Positions 43,778-52,466 of a DNA stretch of 64,000 bases are shown here, in pieces; within the stretch, counting starts at the first letter, position 1; each line of letters starts with the position of its first letter. The notes beneath the pieces were generated by a model that saw nothing but the letters and a program-made list of their open reading frames with translations, made no database searches and was not told the DNA's origin. Source of the stretch: DTPS01 sp049591295 (lineage in GTDB: Bacteria > Acidobacteriota > UBA4820 > DSQY01); NCBI GenBank assembly GCA_049591295.1, contig JBAWEQ010000202.1, forward strand, positions 1 through 64,000. Direction: 5' to 3'. The position numbers were made by a program, and so were the translations under genes.

Positions 43778-45217
43778 ATGACGCGAAGAAGCGCAAGAGT
43801 CTTGGGCGCGGCGTTGGCTGCGGTTTGCTTCTTGATGATGGCCTCCGTGATCGTGTCGGCGACTGCCTCGCCCCCCCCTCTCACCTCCGTTCAACAGGCA
43901 TGGCTGGCCAAGTCGAACCGGCACGAGAAGGCCGGCTGGATCTACCTTCACATCGAGGGAGGGCCGCGTGAGCGCGGGTTTCAGTACGGGTACCTCCTGG
44001 CGCCCGAGATCGCCCAGGGCCTGAAGGGCGACCGCGTCACCTGGGAGTACCAGACCGCCATGCCCTGGGGTTGGCTCGTCAAGAAGGCTTCCGCCATGTT
44101 CAGCGACAAGGTGCCACCCGAATACTTGGCCGAACTCGGCGGCATAGCCGAGGGGATGCGGGCCGCGGGTGTTGATGTTTCTCGCGACGAGATACTTGCC
44201 TACAACGCCATGTACGAGCTGAGCTGGTACTGGTGGCCCAAGGAGCAGAAGAAACTCAAGAAGGGGCCTGTCACGCCCCCCCTTCAGGAGGGCTGTAGCG
44301 CGTTCATCGCCACGGGGAGCATGACGGCGGACCACGGCATCGTCATGGGCCACAACAGCATGCAGGACTACAGCTATCCCCTGCCCGACGTGATCCTGGA
44401 CATCGCTCCGGACAAGGGCCACCGCATCCTCATGCAGACCTACCCGGGGTGGATCCACAGCGGGACGGACTTCTTCGTCACCGATGCGGGCCTGGTGGGC
44501 CTGGAGACGACCCTCGGCGATTACGAGGGCTACGAGGAGGGCGGCGTTCCCGAATTTGTCCGCATGAGGCGTGCCACCCAGTACGCCGACTCGATCGACC
44601 AGTGGTGCGCCATGATGAAGGAGGGCAACAACGGTGGCTACGCCAACGCCTGGCTGTTGGGCGACGTGAACACGGGAGAGATCGCGCGGCTGGAGCTGGG
44701 CCTCAAGTACGTCGGCTTCCAGAAAAAGCGCGACGGCTACTTCACGGGATCCAACGTGGCCGTGGACCCCAAGATCCTCCGCTTTGAGACCAACGAGAGG
44801 GAGACCGACATCCGCATTTCTGGCGTGGCGCGGCGCGTCCGCTGGCACCAGCTCATGGCGGAGTACGCCGGAAAGATCGACACGAAGTTGGCCGAGCGGT
44901 TCGAAGCGGACCATCTGGACACCTACCTGGGCAAGGAGCAGCCCGACGGCAGGACCCTCTGCGCCCACAACGACTTGGACGCGGATCCCAAATTCGGCGA
45001 GCCCTTCAGTCCGTCGGGCAGCGTGGACGCCAAGGTCCTGGACAGCGCCATGGCCAAGAAGATGAGCTTCGCGGCGCGCTGGGGCGCCCCCTGCGGCCGC
45101 GCCTTCGACGCCGCGACGTTCCTGGAGGCACACCCGCAGTTCGACTGGATGAGGGACATCCTCCCGAGCCGCCCCTCCGAACCGTGGGCCCTCTTCACCG
45201 CCGGCGAAACGAAGTGA
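43778..45217 (+). CDS. C45-type Ntn hydrolase (acyltransferase/acid amidase-like)
   Basis: The 479-aa secreted protein has a signal segment (VLGAALAAVCFLMMASVIVS). An EGCSAFIATGSMTADHGIVM stretch places the likely autoproteolytic nucleophile at Cys173, followed by GHNSMQDYS. This pattern fits peptidase family C45 and related phospholipase B-like or acid ceramidase-like hydrolases. Cleavage before Cys173 would give alpha and beta chains, as in the family. AGGAGG precedes ATG 43778. The substrate is unknown. Confidence 0.85.
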   Translation: MTRRSARVLGAALAAVCFLMMASVIVSATASPPPLTSVQQAWLAKSNRHEKAGWIYLHIEGGPRERGFQYGYLLAPEIAQGLKGDRVTWEYQTAMPWGWLVKKASAMFSDKVPPEYLAELGGIAEGMRAAGVDVSRDEILAYNAMYELSWYWWPKEQKKLKKGPVTPPLQEGCSAFIATGSMTADHGIVMGHNSMQDYSYPLPDVILDIAPDKGHRILMQTYPGWIHSGTDFFVTDAGLVGLETTLGDYEGYEEGGVPEFVRMRRATQYADSIDQWCAMMKEGNNGGYANAWLLGDVNTGEIARLELGLKYVGFQKKRDGYFTGSNVAVDPKILRFETNERETDIRISGVARRVRWHQLMAEYAGKIDTKLAERFEADHLDTYLGKEQPDGRTLCAHNDLDADPKFGEPFSPSGSVDAKVLDSAMAKKMSFAARWGAPCGRAFDAATFLEAHPQFDWMRDILPSRPSEPWALFTAGETK

Positions 45218-45343
45218 CGTCCTCTCCGTGAAGTCTTCGCCATAAAGGTTCAAGGGCACAAAGGGACGAGGCTCCGGCAGTCTTATGCGATCTCAGTAGT
45301 GCAATCTGAGGCTCAAGAGGCCAGGAGGCGAACGGCTGGTGTC

Positions 45344-46579
45344 TCAGGCAGGTTCGCCCGTCCCCGCGGCCAGTCCGGCGGACCGCCCCGTAGCCCAGGC
45401 CCACTGGAAGTTGTGGCCGCCTATGGGGCCAAAGGCGTCCAGCACCTCCCCGCAGAAATGGAGCCCCGGGTGAATCCGGCTCTCCAGCGTGCGCGGATTC
45501 ACTTCCGCCAGGTCCACTCCCCCGCCCGTCACCTCGGCCTTGGCGTATCCCTCGTCGCCCGTCCACGGTAGGGGGTAGCGCGCGAGGAGCCCCACCAGGC
45601 GGAGCCGCAGGTCGCGCCGGAGCTGCGCCCCCATCACCTCAGGCCCCACCCCCGCCTCGCAGCACAGGGTCTCGGCCAGGCGCGTGGGGAGGTGCCTGGC
45701 GATCAACCCCACAATGGATCCCTTGTGCCGCAGGACCAGTTCCTCCCAGGAGGGTCCGTCCAGTTCGGTCCACCGCACGTAGATCTCCTGCCTCGGGCCG
45801 CCGTGCAGGAGGCTGCGCACCGCGCTGTGGGAGATGTCCAGGACGGCCGGACCGCTGTAGCCCTTGTGGGTAAAGAGGAACCCTCCTTGGGCCACGGTTT
45901 TTCTCTTGCCCCCCGGGGCCTCGAGGGTCACCGCAAGAGACACGCCCGCGAGGTGGGCGTGCACCGCGGGCTCGGCCGTGAGGGGCGTGAGCGCCGGATA
46001 GGTGGGGCGGACGGTGTGCCCCAGCCGCCGCGCGATCTCGAAGCCCCACCCGTCGCTCCCCGTGGCCGGCACCGAGAGCCCCCCCGATGCCAATACGACT
46101 CGTGTGGCGGACACTTCGGAGCCGTCGGCCAGAGTCAGCCTCCACCCGCTCCCGGAGGGGCCGAGGTCGGCCACACGGACGCCGAATCGCAACTCGGCCC
46201 CGCGAAGCCTGGCGAGGCTCACGAGGCGCTCGCGCACCTCGCTCGCCCTGTTGCCCTCCGGGAAGAGCTTGCCCGTCTCCGGCTCCAGGACCAGCCTCAG
46301 GCCGAGCTCCTCTTCGAAAAACCGCACCTGCTCGTCGAGGGGCCAGGCTCGGAGGACATTGCGGAGGGTATTGGGTGAGGATTCGGTGACGAATCGCTCG
46401 GGCGCGGGGGCCGAGGGAAGGACATTGCAGCGGCCCCCTCCGCTGATTAGGATCTTTCGCCCGCCGTCTCTCGTGCCCTCCAGCAGGACCACCCGGCGCC
46501 CCGCCGCACCGGAGGCCCAGATGGCCGCCATGAGGCCCGATGCCCCTGCGCCGATCACAACGATGGACGGATCGCTCAC
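45344..46579 (-). CDS. HI0933/YhiN-family FAD-dependent oxidoreductase
   Basis: The 411-aa flavoprotein has the N-terminal FAD motif VVIGAGASGLMAAIWASG, the family signature ISGGGRCN, and the C-terminal GGGVDLAEVNPRTLESR and HFCGEVLDAFGPIGGHNFQW motifs. The start is GTG 46579 with GAGAGGAAG upstream. The family is widespread but its substrate is not established. Confidence 0.93.
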   Translation of the reverse strand: MSDPSIVVIGAGASGLMAAIWASGAAGRRVVLLEGTRDGGRKILISGGGRCNVLPSAPAPERFVTESSPNTLRNVLRAWPLDEQVRFFEEELGLRLVLEPETGKLFPEGNRASEVRERLVSLARLRGAELRFGVRVADLGPSGSGWRLTLADGSEVSATRVVLASGGLSVPATGSDGWGFEIARRLGHTVRPTYPALTPLTAEPAVHAHLAGVSLAVTLEAPGGKRKTVAQGGFLFTHKGYSGPAVLDISHSAVRSLLHGGPRQEIYVRWTELDGPSWEELVLRHKGSIVGLIARHLPTRLAETLCCEAGVGPEVMGAQLRRDLRLRLVGLLARYPLPWTGDEGYAKAEVTGGGVDLAEVNPRTLESRIHPGLHFCGEVLDAFGPIGGHNFQWAWATGRSAGLAAGTGEPA

Positions 46580-46739
46580 GGCTTCCTCTCCCTAAACCGC
46601 CTCCGTGGTCGGAGCACGTTCATGATACCAGCCCGGATGCGCCCCCGCGCCCGGCGGCGCGAAGGGGGTCTATACTGTGCGCAGCCGGACTCGCGTTCAT
46701 CACCGAACGGCGTCACCTCGATGCCGGGAGAAGACCACG

Positions 46740-46997
46740 ATGCTCCTTCACGTCGCCATCGTACTCCTTGGGGCCGTCGCCATCCTGGCTTTGGTGAGCG
46801 CCGATCTCTGGCTGCCGCCGATCCTCGGGCAGCTTGATCGTGTCCTGACGCGGCTGGGCGTTGGAACCTGGGCCGCGGGCTTTCTCACGTGGGCTGAGAA
46901 CGGCCTTCGCCGACGCAGAGAGAGGCGCAGGAGGCGCGCGGCCGGGGCCGAGCACCCCGGAACGCACGACGCGCGGAGTCAGCGGGGGTCTCCATGA
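46740..46997 (+). CDS. Small single-pass membrane protein, 85 aa
   Basis: The first 25 residues (MLLHVAIVLLGAVAILALVS) form a membrane segment, followed by an amphipathic part and a strongly basic run (LRRRRERRRRRAAG). GGGAGAAG precedes ATG 46740. No known family is recognised. The basic tail suggests a cytoplasmic side. It is divergent from the HI0933-type gene and convergent with ackA. Confidence 0.55.
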   Translation: MLLHVAIVLLGAVAILALVSADLWLPPILGQLDRVLTRLGVGTWAAGFLTWAENGLRRRRERRRRRAAGAEHPGTHDARSQRGSP

Positions 46998-47100
46998 TGC
47001 ATCGGGTTCCGTGCCGGGGATGCATTGGCGTGCGGGCAGGCCGGTCCCCCTTGCCACGGGCCTTCAGCGCCGCCTCCCGGTAAGCACGCTGACCGCCCCT

Positions 47101-48324
47101 TCACCGCTTGGGCCGCGCCTTCGGCGCCGGCATTCCCACCAGACGAAGGGTCTCCCTGGCGATCATCAGCTCTTCGTTGGCCGGGATCACCAGAACGGAG
47201 ACACGGCTGCCATCCCGGCTGATGATCTTCTCCGAGCCGCTGGAGGCGTTGCGCTTCCCGTCGATTTCCACTCCCATGAACTCCAGTTCCGAGCACGAGC
47301 GCTCCCTCACGGATGGGTCGTTCTCCCCGATGCCGCCCGTGAAGACGATGACGTCCAGCCCGCCCATGGCGGCGGCATAGCTGCCGATGTACTTCTTGAT
47401 CCGGTAGCAGAACATGTCGAGGGCCACGGCGGCACGCTCGTTCCCGGCGTCGATGGCCTGCTCCAGCTCCAGCATGCCCTCGCTGACTCCGGAGACCCCG
47501 AGCAGCCCGCTCTCGGTGTTGAGGATCGTCAGCACTCCCAGCGAATCGGTCTTCTCGATCTCGGCGAGGAGCGGGATGAGGGAGGGATCGATATCTCCGC
47601 TCCGCTGTCCCATCATGAGTCCGTTTAGGGGGGTGGTCCCCATGGAGGTGTCGAGGGAGCGCCCCCCGTTGACGGCGGTAAGGCTGCAACCGTTGCCCAG
47701 ATGGATGGTAACCATCCTGAGCTCCTCGATGGGGCGCCCCAGGATCTCCGCGGCTCGGTTGGCCGAATACTGGTGCGAGAGGCCGTGAAAGCCGTAGCGC
47801 CGGATGGCGTGCTTCTCGTAGTATTTGTAAGGAATGGCGTACAGGTAGGCGTGCTTGGGCATGGTCTGGTGAAAGGCGGTGTCGAACACGGCCACCTGGG
47901 GCACGCCGGGGCACAGCCCCTGCGCCGCCTCGATTCCCATGAGGTTCAATGGGTTGTGCAGCGGTGCGAGGGGGATGCATTCCTTGACGGCGTCGAGAAC
48001 CTCCTGGTTGATGATCACCGAGTCCGAGAACTTCTCCCCTCCATGGATGACCCGGTGGCCCACCGCCGCGATCTCCCCCACCTCCTTCACGACCCCGTAC
48101 TCGTCGTCCTTGAGGGCCGCGACCATGTCCTCCACGGCGGCAGCGTGGTCGGGAATGCCCGAGCGCACCGTGATCTTGCCGAGCCCGACGGAGTCGTGCC
48201 TGAGGATCGCCCCCGGCGTTCCGATGCGTTCGGCAAGACCCTTGGCCACGACGGTCTCCCTCTCCATGTCGAAGAGCTGGTACCGCATCGAAGAAAGCCC
48301 GCAGTTTACGACCAGTGTCTTCAT
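47101..48324 (-). CDS. ackA: Acetate kinase
   Basis: The 407-aa product belongs to the acetokinase family, which interconverts acetate plus ATP and acetyl phosphate. Conserved stretches include VGHRVIHGGEKFSDSVIIN, FDTAFHQTMPKHAYLYAIP, RRYGFHGLSHQY, IHLGNGCSLTAVNGGRSLDT and FTGGIGENDPSVRE. The phosphate motif at the N-terminus reads NCGLSSMRYQLFD, where most members read N-x-G-S-S-S-x-K, so Ser10 is Leu and Lys14 is Arg. AGGAGGGG precedes ATG 48324. No phosphotransacetylase gene is adjacent. Confidence 0.94.
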   Translation of the reverse strand: MKTLVVNCGLSSMRYQLFDMERETVVAKGLAERIGTPGAILRHDSVGLGKITVRSGIPDHAAAVEDMVAALKDDEYGVVKEVGEIAAVGHRVIHGGEKFSDSVIINQEVLDAVKECIPLAPLHNPLNLMGIEAAQGLCPGVPQVAVFDTAFHQTMPKHAYLYAIPYKYYEKHAIRRYGFHGLSHQYSANRAAEILGRPIEELRMVTIHLGNGCSLTAVNGGRSLDTSMGTTPLNGLMMGQRSGDIDPSLIPLLAEIEKTDSLGVLTILNTESGLLGVSGVSEGMLELEQAIDAGNERAAVALDMFCYRIKKYIGSYAAAMGGLDVIVFTGGIGENDPSVRERSCSELEFMGVEIDGKRNASSGSEKIISRDGSRVSVLVIPANEELMIARETLRLVGMPAPKARPKR

Positions 48325-48743
48325 CGGCCCCTCCTAGCTCATTGGCGCCAGTAAGCACGGGTGTTGGAGGCAATTCAAGGCAAGGGCGCAAGGGCGACGG
48401 GCGGAAGGGGCAAAACGAGCCATCGGCTGGCCCACCCGATGGGGGGCTGAAGGATGGCGGGGCGGATGGCGACGCGGGGGATTTCCGGCAGCCCCTCCGG
48501 GGAGGTCCCTCGCCGACCTCCGCTGGGCCTCACCCATGCGAGGCGGAACCAACCTCCTCTCAGCCCCCTAGACAGAGTTCGGGCCCATCCGTCTAACCTG
48601 ATAGAGGGCGGCAGCCACACCGCTCCTCAGCCTCCTCCTTTCCATACCTCCCTCCCTCAGCAAGGTCCGCCTTCGGGCGGACCTCTGTCTTCTCGGCCTC
48701 GCGCAGAGCGAGGGCGCTCCTGAGGACGGTGGAGAAACGAAAA
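48325..48743. other. Intergenic region with a cUUCGg hairpin
   Basis: It contains AGGTCCGCC-TTCG-GGCGGACCT (48663-48684), a 9-bp stem capped by an extra-stable C(UUCG)G loop. No gene is seen in this gap. Confidence 0.6.
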
Positions 48744-48776
48744 GCGGACGGGAGGCCTGTTAGCCCGCCCGTCCGC
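48744..48776 (-). terminator. Intrinsic terminator of the sedolisin gene
   Basis: A 9-bp stem GCGGACGGG/CCCGTCCGC is followed on the minus strand by TTTTCGTTTC, 44 bases past the stop at 48820. Confidence 0.8.
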
Positions 48777-48819
48777 ATTCTTGACGGCTCTGCTTGCGCC
48801 AGCGGGAGAGATTTTCCGC

Positions 48820-51195
48820 TTACCAGCTCCAGGTCAGCGTGACGGAACCCCCGTCGGGATTGAGGAAGGTGAAGGTGGTCGACACGCCCTTGGGGACCAG
48901 GCTCTTGAGGTTCTTGCCGCCCTTAATGATGAGCTTGCCCGTGCTCTTCCACTTCACCTCGCTGTAAGGGCTTCCGTTGATCGAAACCTGGATGCCATCC
49001 TGCAGGTTGCTCCCCGTCACCAGGAGCCGGAAGGGATTCGCGGCCTTCTTGATGCTGGAGATGACGGGCGGGTTCACGATCGTGATGGTGTACGCACCCA
49101 GTCCCGAGCAGCCCTCCGCGTCGGTGGCCTTCACATCGAAGCCGTAGCTCCCCGCCGTTGACGGAGTCCCCGACAACTCCCCTCCCGAACTCAGCGAAAG
49201 CCCCGAGGGAAGAGAGCCCGAACCTACGGCAAATGTGTACGGACTGGTTCCGCCGCTCGCGGTCAAGGTCTGGCTGTAGGCCGTGCCGGGGGCGCCGTTG
49301 GAGAGCGAAGAAGGAGACAGGTTGATGGTGGGGCAATTGCTGGAGGACCAGGCGTTCACGAGCGCGGCCCCGTCCACCGAGCCCAATCCGGTGGCCTCGT
49401 CGTAACCCGTGCCGCACGAAAAGCCCGTGACGCCCGGCACGGAGTTGTCCCCCGTGGTGACGTCGTTGAAGACGACGGGCCCGGTACCCGTGTACTGGGC
49501 GTTGCCGAGCTGGTAGAGGCGAACGTTGGCGTTGCCCTGGCGTTCGGCGGTCTTCTGCACCACCAGCGCCATGATGCCCGCGAAGGAGGGAGAAGAGGCC
49601 GAGGTACCCCCGGCGATGTACAGGTTCCCTCCCGAGGCCACGATGTAGCCGTCGTAGGTGGCTGCGTTCAGGGCCACGTCCGGCACGTCCCGGAAGCCGT
49701 CCGCGGGAACTCCGGGAGAGACCTGCCAGGCCGGCTTGCCGTAGAGGGTCGAGGCGCCTCCCCCGGTCGCCCACAGCTCGGAGCACGTATCGCCGCTGGG
49801 GCAGGTGGAGGAGGCCCCGCTCTCGTTCCACGCCGCCTCGGGGATGTAGGAGAGCGCTGAGGCACCCGTGGTGGGGTTGTTCGTCGTGCTCCAGTACTGC
49901 CCCGGGTTCGAGGAGTCCATGAAGAGTGTGCCACCCACGCAGACGTCGTAGGGAGTGGAGGCCAGGCCGCTGACCGCGACGCCGCTGCCCGTATTGGCGC
50001 TGGCGCTGTCACAGCCCGCCGCGCCGTTGTCGCCGGAGGCCACGAGGGAGGTGATCCCCTGGGCGGCGGCCTGCATCCAGAGGTTGTTGTAGAAGTCGTT
50101 GCCAGCGCTCCCGAGGTCGGCCTCACAGAGGCCGAAGCTCGTGCTCATGACGGGGGCGAGGTTGTTGTCCACGATGTACTGGGCCGACAGGTCCACGCCG
50201 TCCGCCGTGCTCGTGGAGGCCGAAATGACGAAGTCGATGGTGGCCTCGGGCGCCACGGCCCCGGACCACTCCACGTCCAGAACCGCCTCGAAGTCCTCGT
50301 TCTGGCCCAAGTCTCCCGGGTCCGTGCCGTTGACGATCACGTTCAGGGTGCCCGCGGAGAGACCGAAGAAGCTCCGGAAGCTGCTCCAGTCCGTGAGCAG
50401 GGTGGAGGGATGCGTCCGCCCTACGATGGCGATGGCGGCGCCGCTCCCGTTGATCCCCGTGCCGTAGAGCGGCGCCAGGTTGTAGATGGTGGCGAAGTCG
50501 GCGGGCGCCATGTAGTGGTCTCCCGTGGAGGAGGTGTACTCGGGAGTTATCTGGGATGGCTGCACGGGGCGGAAGGGGGTGTGCATGGCCTTCCTCGGGA
50601 AATCGTTGAGGGAGACGATGCCCGATACGTAGGGGCCGAGGGCCGCCGGGATGGAGGGATCGCGGTCGTTGGCGTGATACCGGGTGCCCTTCACGAGGTA
50701 CTCGTGAATCCTCGTATGAAAGGCCCGTTCCACGCTCTGAACGTCCCCGCTGAAATTGATCCAGAGGCCGCCGTTGGCCACCGAGTCGACGCGGAAACCC
50801 CGGGAGCGCAGCCAGCCCTTCGTTGCGGCGAGGACCGACGGATCGGCCCCGAACCGCGCCCCGAATTCCTGGGGCGTGAGCCACTGGTGGTAGAGGGGCG
50901 AGGAGGGGTCCTGCTGGTCGGCCAGCAGGTTCTTCAGCGCCGCCCGTTTCTCCCCGCTCATCTTCAGGGCCAGGATCATGCGGTCCATGGGCAGCGACGG
51001 CGAGGCCGGCCCCACGTCGTACTCCGGTCGCGCCAGCGGATAGACGTTGCCCGGCAACACGACGGTCTGGCTGTTGTCGATGGCGAGGGGGGATCCGCCG
51101 CGAGCCCCCGCCGCCTGGGCGCCGCGCGCCACGGCGACCACCAGGGCGAGCACGATCACGAGCGCGAACAGCGGCCTTCTAGCGTGTGCATTCAT
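48820..51195 (-). CDS. S53 family peptidase (sedolisin) with C-terminal Ig-like domains
   Basis: The 791-aa secreted acid protease has a signal peptide (LFALVIVLALVVAVARGAQA) and an activation prodomain (about residues 30-220, with SSPLYHQWLTPQEFGARFG). The catalytic domain has Glu and Asp in EDFEAVLDVEWSG, the oxyanion Asp in ASGDNGAAG and the Ser in GGTSASSPSFAG. After it come a putative-Ig (He_PIG) domain, TAYSQTLTASGGTSPYTFAV to ELSGTPSTAGSYGFDVKATD, and an IPT/TIG-like domain. AGGAGGT supports ATG 51195 over the frame start at 51231. The Ca-binding end of the catalytic domain (VFNDVTTGDNS to GYDEATGLGSVDG) is present. Confidence 0.95.
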   Translation of the reverse strand: MNAHARRPLFALVIVLALVVAVARGAQAAGARGGSPLAIDNSQTVVLPGNVYPLARPEYDVGPASPSLPMDRMILALKMSGEKRAALKNLLADQQDPSSPLYHQWLTPQEFGARFGADPSVLAATKGWLRSRGFRVDSVANGGLWINFSGDVQSVERAFHTRIHEYLVKGTRYHANDRDPSIPAALGPYVSGIVSLNDFPRKAMHTPFRPVQPSQITPEYTSSTGDHYMAPADFATIYNLAPLYGTGINGSGAAIAIVGRTHPSTLLTDWSSFRSFFGLSAGTLNVIVNGTDPGDLGQNEDFEAVLDVEWSGAVAPEATIDFVISASTSTADGVDLSAQYIVDNNLAPVMSTSFGLCEADLGSAGNDFYNNLWMQAAAQGITSLVASGDNGAAGCDSASANTGSGVAVSGLASTPYDVCVGGTLFMDSSNPGQYWSTTNNPTTGASALSYIPEAAWNESGASSTCPSGDTCSELWATGGGASTLYGKPAWQVSPGVPADGFRDVPDVALNAATYDGYIVASGGNLYIAGGTSASSPSFAGIMALVVQKTAERQGNANVRLYQLGNAQYTGTGPVVFNDVTTGDNSVPGVTGFSCGTGYDEATGLGSVDGAALVNAWSSSNCPTINLSPSSLSNGAPGTAYSQTLTASGGTSPYTFAVGSGSLPSGLSLSSGGELSGTPSTAGSYGFDVKATDAEGCSGLGAYTITIVNPPVISSIKKAANPFRLLVTGSNLQDGIQVSINGSPYSEVKWKSTGKLIIKGGKNLKSLVPKGVSTTFTFLNPDGGSVTLTWSW

Positions 51196-51332
51196 CCAAT
51201 AGACCTCCTGCCCTTTCAAGGCCAGATCCAACCGAGCCGAACGTGAAGTTCACCAACCTCGTTTGCACTGGAGGAACCGCACCGTCTTCGGCGGAGGGCG
51301 ATGATCCCCGCCGATCTCGAAGCAACCCATCA

Positions 51333-52316
51333 TCAGCCTGCGGGCGGCAGGAGCGGCGTCCCGTTGGCCTCGTGCCAGTGCAGGATTCCCTCCCAGATGT
51401 CCGTCGCGCTTTCCGCGTACCAGAAGAGTTCCGGATCTTCCGGGTCGATCACCCCTTCTCCCACGAGAAAATTGACGTCGAAGGCCCTGCGCCAGTACTC
51501 CTCACCCACCAGAACCACCGGAAGGGGCCGGATCTTCCGGGTCTGAATGAGCGTCAGGGTCTCAAACAGCTCGTCGAAGGTGCCGTACCCGCCCGGGAAG
51601 GCGACCAGGGCCCTGGCCCTCAACAGAAAATGGAGCTTCCTCAGCGCGAAATAGTGAAACCGGAAGCAGAGCTCCGGCGTGATGTACGGGTTGGGATACT
51701 GCTCGTGCGGAAGCGTGATGTTGAGGCCGATGGAGCGGGCGCCCGCGTCGAAGGCGCCGCGGTTGGCCGCCTCCATCATGCCCGGCCCCCCACCCGTCAT
51801 GATCATGAGCTGGCCGTCGCGCGCCCTCTTGCCGGCTTCCCCCACGATCCTGCCGAACTCCCGTGCCACTTCGTAGTAGCGGCTCTTGGCCAGCAGACGC
51901 TGGGCCACCTCCAGGCGGCTCTTGAGCGCCTCGTCCCCAGGGTTACCTTGCAGGGCCTCGGTCAGTTGGGCGACGCACCGGCGGGCCGCTTCGGGCTCGC
52001 GGATTCGCGTGCTTCCGAAGACCACGATGGTGTGCTCGATGTTCTGCCGTTCCAGCTCCTGCTCGGTTTTGAGGTAGTCGATCTGGAGGCGCACGCCCCG
52101 GGTCGCATCCAATCCGAGGAAATCCACATCCTGGTCGGCTTGGCGGTAGGTGGAGCTTCTGGCGATGGTCTCGAGCCTCTGCCGGGCCGCGGGGTCCTCA
52201 TCTTCCGGCTTCGGTCTCTGCCATGGAAGCGGTTCCTTCCTCTTGGCGGGGTGCGCTGGCACCGGAATTCGGCATGGTGATTTCGTAGGGGTCGAAGGTC
52301 TTTTCGGCTCGCTCAC
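51333..52316 (-). CDS. LOG-family protein (TIGR00730-type, lysine decarboxylase-like)
   Basis: The 327-aa product contains the nucleotide-binding Rossmann fold of the LOG family with GGGPGMMEAANRGAFDAG and FPGGYGTFDELFETLTLIQT. Such enzymes hydrolyse nucleotide monophosphates to base and ribose phosphate; some make cytokinins. The first 70 residues are a polar extension (PVPAHPAKRKEPLPW). The start is GTG 52316 with AAGGAG upstream. The larger frame beyond it overlaps the next plus-strand gene and is a shadow. Confidence 0.9.
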   Translation of the reverse strand: MSEPKRPSTPTKSPCRIPVPAHPAKRKEPLPWQRPKPEDEDPAARQRLETIARSSTYRQADQDVDFLGLDATRGVRLQIDYLKTEQELERQNIEHTIVVFGSTRIREPEAARRCVAQLTEALQGNPGDEALKSRLEVAQRLLAKSRYYEVAREFGRIVGEAGKRARDGQLMIMTGGGPGMMEAANRGAFDAGARSIGLNITLPHEQYPNPYITPELCFRFHYFALRKLHFLLRARALVAFPGGYGTFDELFETLTLIQTRKIRPLPVVLVGEEYWRRAFDVNFLVGEGVIDPEDPELFWYAESATDIWEGILHWHEANGTPLLPPAG

Positions 52317-52466
52317 GGGAGGCTCCTTCCGAGGTACGGGACCGGCGCGGCGGACTTCCAAGATAATGCCGGCAGGCGAACCAGGCAAGAGGGCGCCTGC
52401 GAGGCGATCGGGCGACGTTGTGCTCAGGCTCGGGCGCCGGTACACTGAACTGCACCTGGGGGGGAA

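Noticed and set aside
43547..45259. 570-aa minus-strand frame opposite the C45-type hydrolase
   Set aside because: No motif or start signal; the plus strand has a signal peptide and the Cys nucleophile context.
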